From contig NZ_CP091244.1 of NCBI RefSeq assembly GCF_021650935.1, forward strand, positions 4,154,001 through 4,218,000: 64,000 bases of DNA, read 5' to 3'. The position numbers were made by a program, and so were the translations under genes. The DNA comes from Thiothrix winogradskyi (GTDB taxonomy: Bacteria; Pseudomonadota; Gammaproteobacteria; Thiotrichales; Thiotrichaceae). Below are positions 24,465-33,610 of this stretch, piece by piece. Below the pieces are notes generated by a model. That model did not search any database, was not told the origin of the DNA, and worked only from the letters and a program-made list of their open reading frames with translations. Numbering within the stretch: position 1 is the first letter of the stretch; each line of letters starts with the position of its first letter.

Positions 24465-25313
24465 ATGTTAGCAATGGATCAAAAGTGGAAAGACTGGCTA
24501 GATCTTAATATCTCACGTGGTAGTGAGGTAAAAGATTTGTACAGAATCATGCGAACTAATGGGTTCGATCCTCTCAGCATTCAACGCATGATGGGGGATA
24601 GGTATCCGACAGGTATTGAAGCCCAACCAATCAGCCATGCTGCCAATGTTGACTATCAAAATCTCGCCAACTTAATGGAAGTACGCGGTATTGCATTAGG
24701 TGCTCAACGCTTGAATACTGAGTTGATTCAACTGTATGCCATTGATAATTTTCTCACTGCTTATGAGTGCGAAAAAATATTGCAGCTAACAGCGCACAAC
24801 CTCTCCCCTTCTTTAGTATCACACGATAATGGCGATAATGCATTCCGCACCAGCATGACCTGTCGCTTACACTGTCATGACGATCCTTTCGTTGGCTACA
24901 TAGATGAAAAAATTGCACGCACGCTAGGTGTTTGCCTCTCTTATTCAGAACCCATTCAAGCGCAGCACTATGCGGAAGGCAAAGAATTCAAAGCGCATCA
25001 TGATTATTTCACCCCGGATGCCCCTGTACACAGTGAATACACTCAAGAACAAGGTCAACGCACCTGGACTTTTATGATCTACCTGAATACCACCCTCAGA
25101 GGCGGGAGTACTTACTTTCCATATTTAGACTACGCTTTCCACCCCAAACAAGGACAGGCGGTCATTTGGAACAATTTATATGCAGATGGTTTACCCAACC
25201 GTTATACCTTACACCACGGAATGCCTGTCGAAGAAGGTTACAAAACCATCATAACCAAATGGTTTCGTGACCAAGGGGAGGGGAATATGTTTTGCGAGCA
25301 AATGACTCAGTGA
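24465..25313 (+). CDS. 2OG-Fe(II) oxygenase, prolyl 4-hydroxylase-like
   Basis: A 282-residue enzyme of the Fe(II)/2-oxoglutarate dioxygenase superfamily, P4Hc type. The iron-binding HxD is in KAHHDYF, the distal His in TLHHGMPV, and the 2-oxoglutarate-binding Lys in KTIITKWF. The double-stranded beta-helix begins at about residue 90 (YAIDNFLTAYECEKILQL). Relatives hydroxylate proline in peptides. The ATG at 24465 has GAGGG five bases upstream and is preferred over 24447. TATAAT lies at 24414-24419. It has no signal peptide, so it acts in the cytoplasm. Its target is unknown; the Thr-Pro protein nearby is one candidate by proximity only. Confidence 0.88.
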   Translation: MLAMDQKWKDWLDLNISRGSEVKDLYRIMRTNGFDPLSIQRMMGDRYPTGIEAQPISHAANVDYQNLANLMEVRGIALGAQRLNTELIQLYAIDNFLTAYECEKILQLTAHNLSPSLVSHDNGDNAFRTSMTCRLHCHDDPFVGYIDEKIARTLGVCLSYSEPIQAQHYAEGKEFKAHHDYFTPDAPVHSEYTQEQGQRTWTFMIYLNTTLRGGSTYFPYLDYAFHPKQGQAVIWNNLYADGLPNRYTLHHGMPVEEGYKTIITKWFRDQGEGNMFCEQMTQ

Positions 25314-25320
25314 ACCTGAT

Positions 25321-25347
25321 GGCTACCCTAGATAAGCAAGGGTAGCC
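25321..25347. terminator. Hairpin between convergent genes
   Basis: A perfect 9-bp stem GGCTACCCT / AGGGTAGCC with a 9-base loop between the convergent oxygenase and lipoprotein genes. No strong T tract follows on either strand, so efficiency is uncertain. Confidence 0.6.
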
Positions 25348-25365
25348 CGCTCGAATAAAATACCA

Positions 25366-25704
25366 TTAATTGGTACAGAAATACCCGCCCCCCGTCATGG
25401 GCTTACCATCTACATTCAATGCGGCCGGATGATAACCACTCGCTTTCTCAAAACCGCCAGCTCGGCAAGCCGCATCGCCGGTCGCTTGCAAATTAGCGGG
25501 AACCGGACCAAATGCACCGGGACGATCCCAGATAACATTATCACGCTTGCCTTGATTCACACCACCAGCATTATCAGACTTTAGCAGCTTTGGGGGATTT
25601 CTATCCGGTGCATTTCCGATTGTCGCCGTGGCACAACCAGAGATCATAAGCACAATGGCACATCCAAACACCGCAATTGAAGATTTTGATAAATTCATAG
25701 ACAT
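25366..25704 (-). CDS. Small lipoprotein, cut off from its expression signals
   Basis: A 112-residue protein, MSMNLSKSSIAVFGC at the start, with lipobox ISGC and a mature part with a YHPAALNVDGKPMTGGGYFC ending. Function not recognised. The IS5-like element lies 6 bases upstream of the ATG. Joining the sequence on the far side of the IS (26979 onward) to the gene restores GGAG six bases before this ATG. So the insertion separated the start codon from its ribosome binding site and promoter, and the gene is probably silent or driven from the IS. Confidence 0.8.
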   Translation of the reverse strand: MSMNLSKSSIAVFGCAIVLMISGCATATIGNAPDRNPPKLLKSDNAGGVNQGKRDNVIWDRPGAFGPVPANLQATGDAACRAGGFEKASGYHPAALNVDGKPMTGGGYFCTN

Positions 25705-25710
25705 AGATAA

Positions 25711-26978
25711 GGGAACCTCTAAAAACCCGGCGTATTGCAACGGTTAGCGTTGGCCTATCGGCATTTTGTTAAAAAAACACCAACCCATCTCAATTTTTAG
25801 CACACCAAGCCACAATCAGGTTGTTTTTCCGCATTTTTGCTGTTTTTTCGGGAATTTCTCCATCAAATGGGCACAACTCCGCCCTCTCTGAGCGAACAGA
25901 GCCGACGCAGGTTATACACGGTTGCTTTGATGCTGAGGCCGAATACTGCCCGTGCCAACCCAATGCTGCGGATGGCTTTGCCACCCATCGCACAGATTGA
26001 CCCAAACACATGCTCAACCCGTGCGCGGGGTCTGGCGATGCGGGTGTTGCGGCGTTTCTGGCAGTCGGATTGCGGCTTGCCTTTCTTGGCTTTGTGCTGG
26101 ATGTGTAACCGCCAGCTACCTTGGTTGAGGCGTTGTTCACGGGATTGGTCTTCATAACCTTTGTCCGCCCATACGTCACGGCTGGTGTTGGCTCGGTCAA
26201 GCACCGCTTCAAAATGGTTGGTGTCATGCTCTTTGGCGGTGCTGATGTGGCGTTTGCGGATGAGTTTGTATTTCCGATCGGCACTGATACTGAGTTTGTA
26301 GCCGTGGTAGCTTTTGCCGTGTTTTTTCGTCCAGCTTGCTTCCGTATCCTTTTGGCGACGTTGGGCAGGTGTCCAGCCAGCGGGTGTTGCCGCTTGTTCC
26401 AACAGCGCTTTTTCTTCTTTGTGGAAATGTTGTTTAGGGGCTTCCACCAGCGTGGCATCGACGATTTGACCACCACGGGCAATAAAACCGTGTTGTTGTA
26501 ATTGCCGTTGGACGGCATCAAACAGGGCATCCGCACCACCTGCCGCACTGATCCGTTCACGGAATACCCACAAGGTATTGGCATCCGGGATCGTGCTGGA
26601 ATGACAGGCCACAAAACCGTTGGAACGACAGCCGGTCAAGCAATTGGTATTCCAATGCCTCGTCCGACAGGTTGTACAGGTGTTGCAACACCAAGACCCG
26701 TACCATCAGTTCCGTTGGGTAGGGTGGACGGCCTCCTCGCTTGTCACTTGGGCGTGGGGCGATGTGGTCGATTTCTGCTGCCAAGGCGACAAAGTTGACG
26801 TGCTGGTTCAGCGTGGACAGCAGGTCGCCCTTGCGGTCGAGTTTCTGTTCACGCTCTTCGGCGGCAAACAGACTGGTTTTGATGGCACTTTTCTTGGGCA
26901 TGGCTAGTAACGGGGCGGTGGCTCAGATGAGCATTTTCTCACATTTGTGTGGGTATCAGTGGGTTTTTAGAGGTTCCC
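25711..26978 (-). mobile_element. IS5-like insertion sequence
   Basis: A 1268-bp element with perfect 18-bp terminal inverted repeats GGGAACCTCTAAAAACCC (25711-25728) and its complement (26961-26978). It is flanked by a 4-bp target duplication ATAA (25707-25710 and 26979-26982). Its single transposase gene lies on the minus strand and is frameshifted. The unmutated ends and target duplication indicate recent insertion. Confidence 0.93.
25863..26901 (-). pseudogene. IS5-family DDE transposase, two frames
   Basis: The first frame (26901 down to about 26557) carries the N-terminal domain (MPKKSAIKTSLFAAEERE onward, RPPYPTELMVRVLVLQHLYN). The second (about 26590 down to 25863) begins near IPDANTLWVFRERI and carries the DDE residues: D in QIVDATLVEAP, D in DVWADKGYED and E in RARVEHVFGS. 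The join needs a frame change near 26590. No slippery A or T run is present at the join, so mutation is more likely than programmed frameshifting. Confidence 0.8.
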
Positions 26979-26982
26979 ATAA

Positions 26983-27341
26983 CTCCATTTCTGATTAAAG
27001 CAGCTATAAAAAATCGCAAAAGCCCTGCGTTTTGCCGTTAATGCAAAATTATTAATCACGCAAAATGCTAGATATATTCACATTAAATAATAGTACTTAA
27101 TCAGAAAATATGTAAAAAATAATAAGGAAACACCCAATAATTTCAAACTGTTGAATGTATCAAACAGGTGATATTCACCGTATTTCAACATCAACCGTTG
27201 AGATTAACGGTAACGCTTGCAAAATATTTTTTATAGCTAATTAATGACGACCTGAAGCAGAATCTCGATGAACTGTACTGCCACTTTGCATGGCAGTTGA
27301 AGGCACGCCTCTCTCAAGTGGAAAGACGTGCTGCCGCTTTG
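26983..27341. other. Intergenic region, AT-rich, no gene seen
   Basis: Between the IS and the end of the LRR gene. The left part held the original promoter and ribosome binding site of the displaced lipoprotein gene. An inverted repeat ACCGTT-GAGATT-AACGGT lies at about 27196-27213, and a 7-bp hairpin ACTGCCA/TGGCAGT at 27277-27297 lies past the LRR gene's stop. No ORF, RNA gene or strong terminator was recognised. Confidence 0.5.
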
Positions 27342-30300
27342 CTAAGGTGCAACCGGGCAAACCCCGCTGACTAGCGCTCGCTGACTTGTCCAAGACACAT
27401 TAGGTGGTGGTGAATTAGTGTGCGTTAGCGGCGCACTGCTCAAACAGTTGCGATTAGCTGACAGTAAACTCAAACTTCCCAAACGTGGCACTGCAATGCT
27501 ACTCAGGCGATTAGCATTAACAGACAACTCCGACATACCCGGCATCGGTAATGCTGTAGACGCAGCCGGTGACAGCGCAGCAATGTCCATAATGTTATTG
27601 TCATCCAACAGCAAGGTGCTAACCCCTGCCAGATGCAGCAATGGTTCAATGCTGGTAATGCTGTTATTGCGCAATACCAAATAATACATGCTACTTAACT
27701 TAGGGGCTGCTGCCGTCCCAAACAAAGCCGTCAAATCCGCATTATCCAACTGCGAATTATCGAGGAATAACATAATCAAATTGGGCAAATTAGTGCCAAG
27801 TGCGGTGAAATCAGCCGTATCAAAGGTATTGCCACTCAAATTCAAACGAATCAACGCTGGGAAATTTTGCGTGGTTAAACCGCTAATATCTGTGAGCTGA
27901 TTATCATCCAGCAACAACGTCACTAACTGCGTCATTCCCGCTAAACCACTCGCATCGCTGATCTGATTACCGCTGAGAGTCAGCTTGATCAAATTCGGCA
28001 ACGCTTGCGCCAATGCAGCCAAATCCGTATTGGTCAGGCTGGCATTTTCCATGGATAACTCGGTCAAATTGGGCAAATCACTTAAGTCAGCGAAATTAGC
28101 ACCAACCAAATTTCCACCCGAAGTACAATTTAACGTGGAAGTCACGACTAAGGTAGCTTCAGAAGGCTCACCCCCACCGAAACAATGCTGCACGAGTAAG
28201 GCATCGGTCACACTGGGAGGTGGCTCACTGATTTGCAAGGTAATGGTCGCCAACGACGATTGCAAACCACCATTATCCGTCACTCGGAATTTGAAACTGC
28301 CCGCACTCCCCACGGTCGCACTGGCAGTAAAGCTTACTGAGCCATTGGACAGATTGCCGGTGTTTAACGTGCCGTTGGATACATTAACATCAGATAGCGC
28401 ATAGATCAGGGTATCGCCGCTATCGGGGTCAACCGCATCCAAGGTAATCACTGCCGTCGTACCTTGAGTAATCACCGACGTTTTATCATACGCTACTGGG
28501 GCATTATTCTCGCCTGCGGTGGAACAACGTGATGCTAGGAATTGCCAGCTTCGTCCCACCACCTTAATGCGGCTTGGCAAGGAAACGCTGCCAAGGCAGT
28601 TATCTTCTAAAGTCAGGGCGAGATTATTGCTGCCACCCAGCGTGGTTAAGCCATTCACATCCAGCAAACGATTATGCTCCAAGCGAATCAGCGTATTAAG
28701 ACCGGTGAGGGTTTTCAGGGTGTTAATAGTGGCGGTGTTGCTGGGAATTTCATTGTGTTCCAAAAATACGCTTTTCAGGCTGGTTTTACCCGACAAGGCG
28801 GTGATGTCAGTGAGTGCGTTATGTTCTAACCCTACGTGTTGCAATGCCGTCATGCTGCTCAGGCTTGGCAAGGTGCTAATCGTATTAAAGCCCAGTTCCA
28901 GTGTTTTTAGATTCGCCAAGCCGGAAATCGCCGCAACATTACTGAGCAAATTGCCGCGCAGGTACAGAGTTTGCAGACTGCTCAGCCCTGACAGACCGCT
29001 GATGTCACTTAAGTTATTGCCGTCTAACGCGAGTACTTGCAGGGTGCTCATGCCTGACAATGTGGTGATAGTGCTGAGCTGATTATGGCTTAAGCCCAGT
29101 TCCGTCAGGTTGGATGAGCTGGCTAAGGCGGTAATGGCGGTGAGCTGGTTAGCATCGAGGTACAACTTGGTGAGGGCTGATTTGTTTGCCAAAGCACTGA
29201 TCGTGGTGAGGTTGTTGGCATCCAAATACAGCGCTTGCAGGTTATTCATACCCGTCAGAGCGCTAATGTCGCTGATGGCATTGAAACTGAGGTTCAGGGT
29301 TTGCAGTTGGGTCATGCCCGCTAACGCGCTGATATTATTAATGGCATTAAAGCCTAGGTTTAGGTTGGTCAATTGCGTCAGACCGGCAAGACCGCTGATA
29401 TTGCTTAGCTTGGTATGGGAGAGGTCTAGGGTGCGCAAGTTAATCAATTGCGCCAACTGCGAGAGATTAGCAGTGGAAAGGTCAATACCGTCACAAGTGA
29501 ACGTGGTGAGTGCCTTTAGCGTTGCTTCACTAGGAACACTCGTACCGAAACATTTCAGCAAGGCCGCGTCATTAAATGCAAAGTTTTTGACTGTTACCAC
29601 GACTGTATCCGTTGCTATTCCGCCTTTGCCATCGCTAACTTCCAGCGTATACGTGTAAGACTGGTCTGCTGTTACCGTAGGTGCTGTAAAGGTATAGCTT
29701 GCTGTCGTTGCTTTGACAGTTGTACCTTGTAACCAGTTGTAGCTAAGGGTATCCCCCTGATTGGGATCTGTCCCTAAACCATTGAGCGTGACAGAAGTAC
29801 CTTCTATAACCGTAATATCTGCACCTGCATTTGCAGTAGGCGGGTCATTGGGTGTTTGCGTAACCGTGATATTCACCTTCGCGGCAACAGCGGAAGTCAA
29901 CTTGGCATCTTTTACCTTAAACATAATCGCATCGGTCAACACACCTGCTTTTGGGGTGTATTCAAGCGTATTCACCCCAACAGTGGTGCCAAAACCTGTG
30001 GCTAACGCTACTGTACCCTTGGCTGCTGGTGTGTTCATTAAGTACGTTAACGGATCACCATCCACATCCGTACCTGACAATGTAATAACCGTTGAGCCAA
30101 AAGGTGAAACACTGATGCTTTGTGATACGGCCAATGGTGCATCATTCACGGGCGTGATCGTCAGACTCACGATGGCTGCGGGTGAAACCAGGCTGCCATC
30201 CGTGACGGTGAAGGTAAAACGGTCAGTGCCCACGTAGTCTTTGTTGGGAATATAACTCATGGAGGTACTGCTGAGTAGCACACCCACATCGGTCGCTGTC

Positions 30301-32042
30301 AGCACCTTGGTGCCACTTTTCAGGATGCCATTGGCGGGCAAGCTGGCTAGGGCGTATTTCAGGCTGCTGGCACTGCTATCGGGATCCGTCGCTGTCAGCG
30401 TAATTGCTTTTGTGGTGTCTTCCACCATGCTGATCAATTGCGGTGTGCCAGTCGGCGCATCAGGGATCGAGGCGACAACAATGGAAACTGTCGCCGCCGG
30501 GGATACCTTACTCGTCGTGTCCTTCACCGTAAACGTGAATGAGGCGGTACCGTTGTAATTCAGTTTAGGCGTGTAGAGATAAGTGGCTGTTTCACCCGCA
30601 ACCGCTTGTAGCGTGCCGTTCAGGCTGCTGGTGCTGCCTAGATGGTAGGTGATGTTATTACCATCCTCCGGGTCACTGCCCGACAAGGTAATCCTGACCG
30701 GTGTGTCTTCATCCGTTCTGACCGGGCTGGTGCCTGTCTGTGCAGTCGCTGTCGGTGCATCATTCACGGGCGTGATCGTCAGACTCACGATGGCGGCGGG
30801 TGAAACTAGGCTGCCATCCGTGACGGTGAAGGTAAAACGGTCGGTACCCGCGTAGTCTTTGTTGGGAATATAACTCACGGCGGTACTGCTAAGTAGCACA
30901 CCCACATCGGTCGCTGTCAGCACCTTGGTGCCACTTTTCAGAATTCCATTGGCGGGCAAGCTGGCTAGGGCGTATTTCAAGCTGCTGGCACTGCTATCGG
31001 GATCCGTCGCGGTCAGCGTAATCGCTTTTGTGGTGTCTTCCACCATGCTAATCAGTTGCGGTGTGCCAGTCGGCGCATCAGGGATCGAGGCGACAACAAT
31101 GGAAACTGTCGCCGCCGAGGATACCTTACCCGTCGTGTCCTTCACCGTAAACGTGAATGAGGCCGTGCCGTTGTAATTCAGTTTCGGGGTATAGAGATAA
31201 ACGGCTGGTTCACCCGCAACCGCTTGTAGCGTGCCATTCAGGCTGCTGATGCTGCCCAGATGGTAGGTAATGTTATTAGCGTCCTCCGGGTCACTGCCCG
31301 ACAAGGTAAGCCTGACGGGTGTGTCTTCATCCGTTCTGACCGCGCTGGTGCCTGTCTGTGCAGTCGCTGTCGGTGCATCATTCACGGGCGTGATCGTCAG
31401 ACTCACGATGGCGGCGGGTGAAACCAGGCTGCCATCCGTGACGGTGAAGGTAAAACGGTCGGTACCCGCGTAGTCTTTGTTGGGAATATAACTCAAGGCG
31501 GTACTGCTGAGTAGCACACCCACATCGGTCGCCGTCAGCACCTTGGTGCCACTTTTCAGAATTCCATTGGCGGGCAAGCTGGCTAGGGCGTATTTCAGGC
31601 TGCTGGCACTGCTATCGGGATCCGTCGCGGTCAGCGTAATCGCTTTTGTGGTGTCTTCCACCATGCTAATCAGTTGCGGTGTGCCAGTCGGAGCATCAGG
31701 AATCGCGGTGATCATTACACTCACCGTCGCGGTTGCTGACACACTCACAGCATCTTTTACCGTGAAAGTAAATTTGTCACTACCAAAAAAGTTGGCTTTG
31801 GGTACATAAGTCGCTTGATTACCCACTAATGTGAGTGTCCCGTTGGCAGGTCTACCGACTAACGTATACGTTAAGGCATCCCCATCGGCATCCACACCTT
31901 CCAAGGTTAGCGTTTTGGACTCATCTTCCAGTAGTGTCGCGGCTTGCGGTAAGGCAATAGGTTTCGTGTTAGCGGCATAAACACTAGAAATCAGTGAACA
32001 GCATAACAGCAACAAAAAAACTGACAGGCGAGTAAACCCCAT
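27342..32042 (-). CDS. Giant secreted cadherin-like / leucine-rich-repeat surface protein
   Basis: About 1566 residues. The signal peptide is MGFTRLSVFLLLLCCSLISS with cleavage after VYA; the ATG at 32042 has GGGAG upstream. Five or six cadherin-like/Ig-like domains follow (about 30-740; VEDTTKAITLTATDPDSS and DEDTPVRLTLSGSDPED are typical Ca-binding strands), then a PKD-like domain (about 740-840), a first LRR block of 22-residue SDS22-like repeats (about 860-1180), another cadherin-like domain (about 1210-1300) and a second LRR block to the end. It should be an extended adhesin or recognition protein outside the cell. It carries its own CRP-type promoter. No sorting signal or C-terminal T1SS signal was recognised. 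Confidence 0.85.
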   Translation of the reverse strand: MGFTRLSVFLLLLCCSLISSVYAANTKPIALPQAATLLEDESKTLTLEGVDADGDALTYTLVGRPANGTLTLVGNQATYVPKANFFGSDKFTFTVKDAVSVSATATVSVMITAIPDAPTGTPQLISMVEDTTKAITLTATDPDSSASSLKYALASLPANGILKSGTKVLTATDVGVLLSSTALSYIPNKDYAGTDRFTFTVTDGSLVSPAAIVSLTITPVNDAPTATAQTGTSAVRTDEDTPVRLTLSGSDPEDANNITYHLGSISSLNGTLQAVAGEPAVYLYTPKLNYNGTASFTFTVKDTTGKVSSAATVSIVVASIPDAPTGTPQLISMVEDTTKAITLTATDPDSSASSLKYALASLPANGILKSGTKVLTATDVGVLLSSTAVSYIPNKDYAGTDRFTFTVTDGSLVSPAAIVSLTITPVNDAPTATAQTGTSPVRTDEDTPVRITLSGSDPEDGNNITYHLGSTSSLNGTLQAVAGETATYLYTPKLNYNGTASFTFTVKDTTSKVSPAATVSIVVASIPDAPTGTPQLISMVEDTTKAITLTATDPDSSASSLKYALASLPANGILKSGTKVLTATDVGVLLSSTSMSYIPNKDYVGTDRFTFTVTDGSLVSPAAIVSLTITPVNDAPLAVSQSISVSPFGSTVITLSGTDVDGDPLTYLMNTPAAKGTVALATGFGTTVGVNTLEYTPKAGVLTDAIMFKVKDAKLTSAVAAKVNITVTQTPNDPPTANAGADITVIEGTSVTLNGLGTDPNQGDTLSYNWLQGTTVKATTASYTFTAPTVTADQSYTYTLEVSDGKGGIATDTVVVTVKNFAFNDAALLKCFGTSVPSEATLKALTTFTCDGIDLSTANLSQLAQLINLRTLDLSHTKLSNISGLAGLTQLTNLNLGFNAINNISALAGMTQLQTLNLSFNAISDISALTGMNNLQALYLDANNLTTISALANKSALTKLYLDANQLTAITALASSSNLTELGLSHNQLSTITTLSGMSTLQVLALDGNNLSDISGLSGLSSLQTLYLRGNLLSNVAAISGLANLKTLELGFNTISTLPSLSSMTALQHVGLEHNALTDITALSGKTSLKSVFLEHNEIPSNTATINTLKTLTGLNTLIRLEHNRLLDVNGLTTLGGSNNLALTLEDNCLGSVSLPSRIKVVGRSWQFLASRCSTAGENNAPVAYDKTSVITQGTTAVITLDAVDPDSGDTLIYALSDVNVSNGTLNTGNLSNGSVSFTASATVGSAGSFKFRVTDNGGLQSSLATITLQISEPPPSVTDALLVQHCFGGGEPSEATLVVTSTLNCTSGGNLVGANFADLSDLPNLTELSMENASLTNTDLAALAQALPNLIKLTLSGNQISDASGLAGMTQLVTLLLDDNQLTDISGLTTQNFPALIRLNLSGNTFDTADFTALGTNLPNLIMLFLDNSQLDNADLTALFGTAAAPKLSSMYYLVLRNNSITSIEPLLHLAGVSTLLLDDNNIMDIAALSPAASTALPMPGMSELSVNANRLSSIAVPRLGSLSLLSANRNCLSSAPLTHTNSPPPNVSWTSQRALVSGVCPVAP
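30130..31700 (-). repeat. Tandem DNA repeats of about 612 bp inside the LRR gene
   Basis: Two and a half almost identical copies encode a two-domain cadherin-like unit of about 204 residues (SIPDAPTGTPQLISMVEDTT to ATVSIVVA). Copies differ by scattered substitutions only, so they are recent or homogenised and could expand or contract by recombination. Confidence 0.9.
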
Positions 32043-32077
32043 GACCTGTTCTCCCAAAAGCGGCAAAAGATTAGCTT

Positions 32078-32120
32078 ATTCTATAAGCCAACCTTTTTTT
32101 GCACAGTGATAAGCATCACT
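32078..32120 (-). promoter_or_regulatory. CRP-type class II promoter of the LRR gene
   Basis: AGTGA-TAAGCA-TCACT (32105-32120, centre 32112.5) lies 32 bp from -10 TAGAAT (complement of 32078-32083). The predicted start is about 32071, 29 bases before the ATG. Outer half-site bases deviate from TGTGA/TCACA; the GTGA/TCAC cores are perfect. Confidence 0.7.
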
Positions 32121-33610
32121 ATTGGATTGATAATATTATATAATATTTAATCAGTTTATGGGTAAACAGCCATTATTGACCAATAATTGTCATGTCACAT
32201 GGGATTATAACAACGCCCCACCATCACGCAGAACGGGCAATGCTGAAGTACACCATACACTTTCTAGCTCGCGTAAACGCTTCATCATAGCCTCACCCGT
32301 TAATTGCTGACCATTATAATTAACATGCAAGCCGCGTGATTCTAAAGCATGAGCAACCTGTTGAATAATATGATCCGAGTCATCCGCATTGCCTGTCTCC
32401 AAAGCCACCTGGAAAAACAGCATATCCAGCACAGATAAAGCAATACTTCCACAGACTGCCGGTAACGCAATATAGCTGCTGCGCTTGGTATTAAACGTTT
32501 GACTGGCTAGTGCCTTGTTCAAAGCAGCCACGGAAGCAACACCCTGTTTCCCATGACGTAGTGCTAACAGATCCTCTTGAAGCATAAAAATCAAGCATTG
32601 CAATAAATCTGTTATCGACATGCCAGACTTTACACGCAACTCGGAAAATGTCATTGACTGCTGTTCTAATAATTCCACTAGCGGGCGATACACATCCGCT
32701 TTACCCTGCACTCTGCCGATGATGGGTAGATCAAAAGTAAACTCAGCTTTTTCTTGCTCACTCATGCGCTTACGCAATGCCCAAACCGTATTGTGCAAAT
32801 AAGCTGCCTGATCTTCACTACTCATGCGCCCGGCAATACCGCGCATAAAAATATCTTTACGGAATCCCGTATTAAATAACATATCCTTGAATAATTCGCG
32901 GACATTGGTATCAGGAATTTGTGTTAATAAATTTTGTGCATCGGCTGAAATCAGCGAAGGAACGTAAGCCGATGATGCCGTTGCATCACCAATGAAATCC
33001 AATTTAGCCGCACTCATATAGCCTGCGACCTCGGTAAAATAAAATGCCCGCCAGCCCTCATGAAAATACTCATGCACCAGATAATGCTTATCTTTAGATT
33101 CCAACGTTTCCAATCGCGTTTTAATCATGTCGCGGTTAATTGCAAAGAAACGGGAATCTGCCTCATGGAGTTTTTTGAGCAAGCCCACCGCCTGTTCCAT
33201 GCGTGCAATACTATTGCCTGAGTACAATTTACTGGCTTCATACACCAATTTTTGCAATGGCTCGCCCATAACCCAACCGGGTTTAGCGTTATAGCTGTTA
33301 TAAACCATCCCCCCTGACTTCAGGTGACGCTCACAAATATCAATAATATGCTGGCGATTTTCATCCGAAACCCAAGTAAAGATACCATGCAGTGCAATAA
33401 AGTCACATTCAGGCAACAAATTGGGGTTTTCCGCAATCTGTGCAAAACTCTTCTCATAAAACGTAATATTCGTTAGACCGGCTGCCTCGGCTAAACGCCG
33501 CGCTTTAGCAATATGGGAAGGGTTAAAATCAATCGCATAAAAATGCCCTTGAGGATAATTCGCAGCCATAATCAAACTGGTAATCCCCTGACCACAACCT
33601 AGCTCACAAT

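Noticed and set aside
25837..26998. Plus-strand frames inside the IS5-like element
   Set aside because: Shadows of the minus-strand transposase, which has the DDE residues.
27418..31809. Many plus-strand open frames opposite the LRR gene
   Set aside because: They arise from the repetitive codon pattern of the long minus-strand gene; no start signals and no recognisable protein families.
32163..32204. TGTCATGTCACA near 32190 as another CRP-type site
   Set aside because: The half-sites have the wrong spacing and there is no -10 hexamer at 32 bp.
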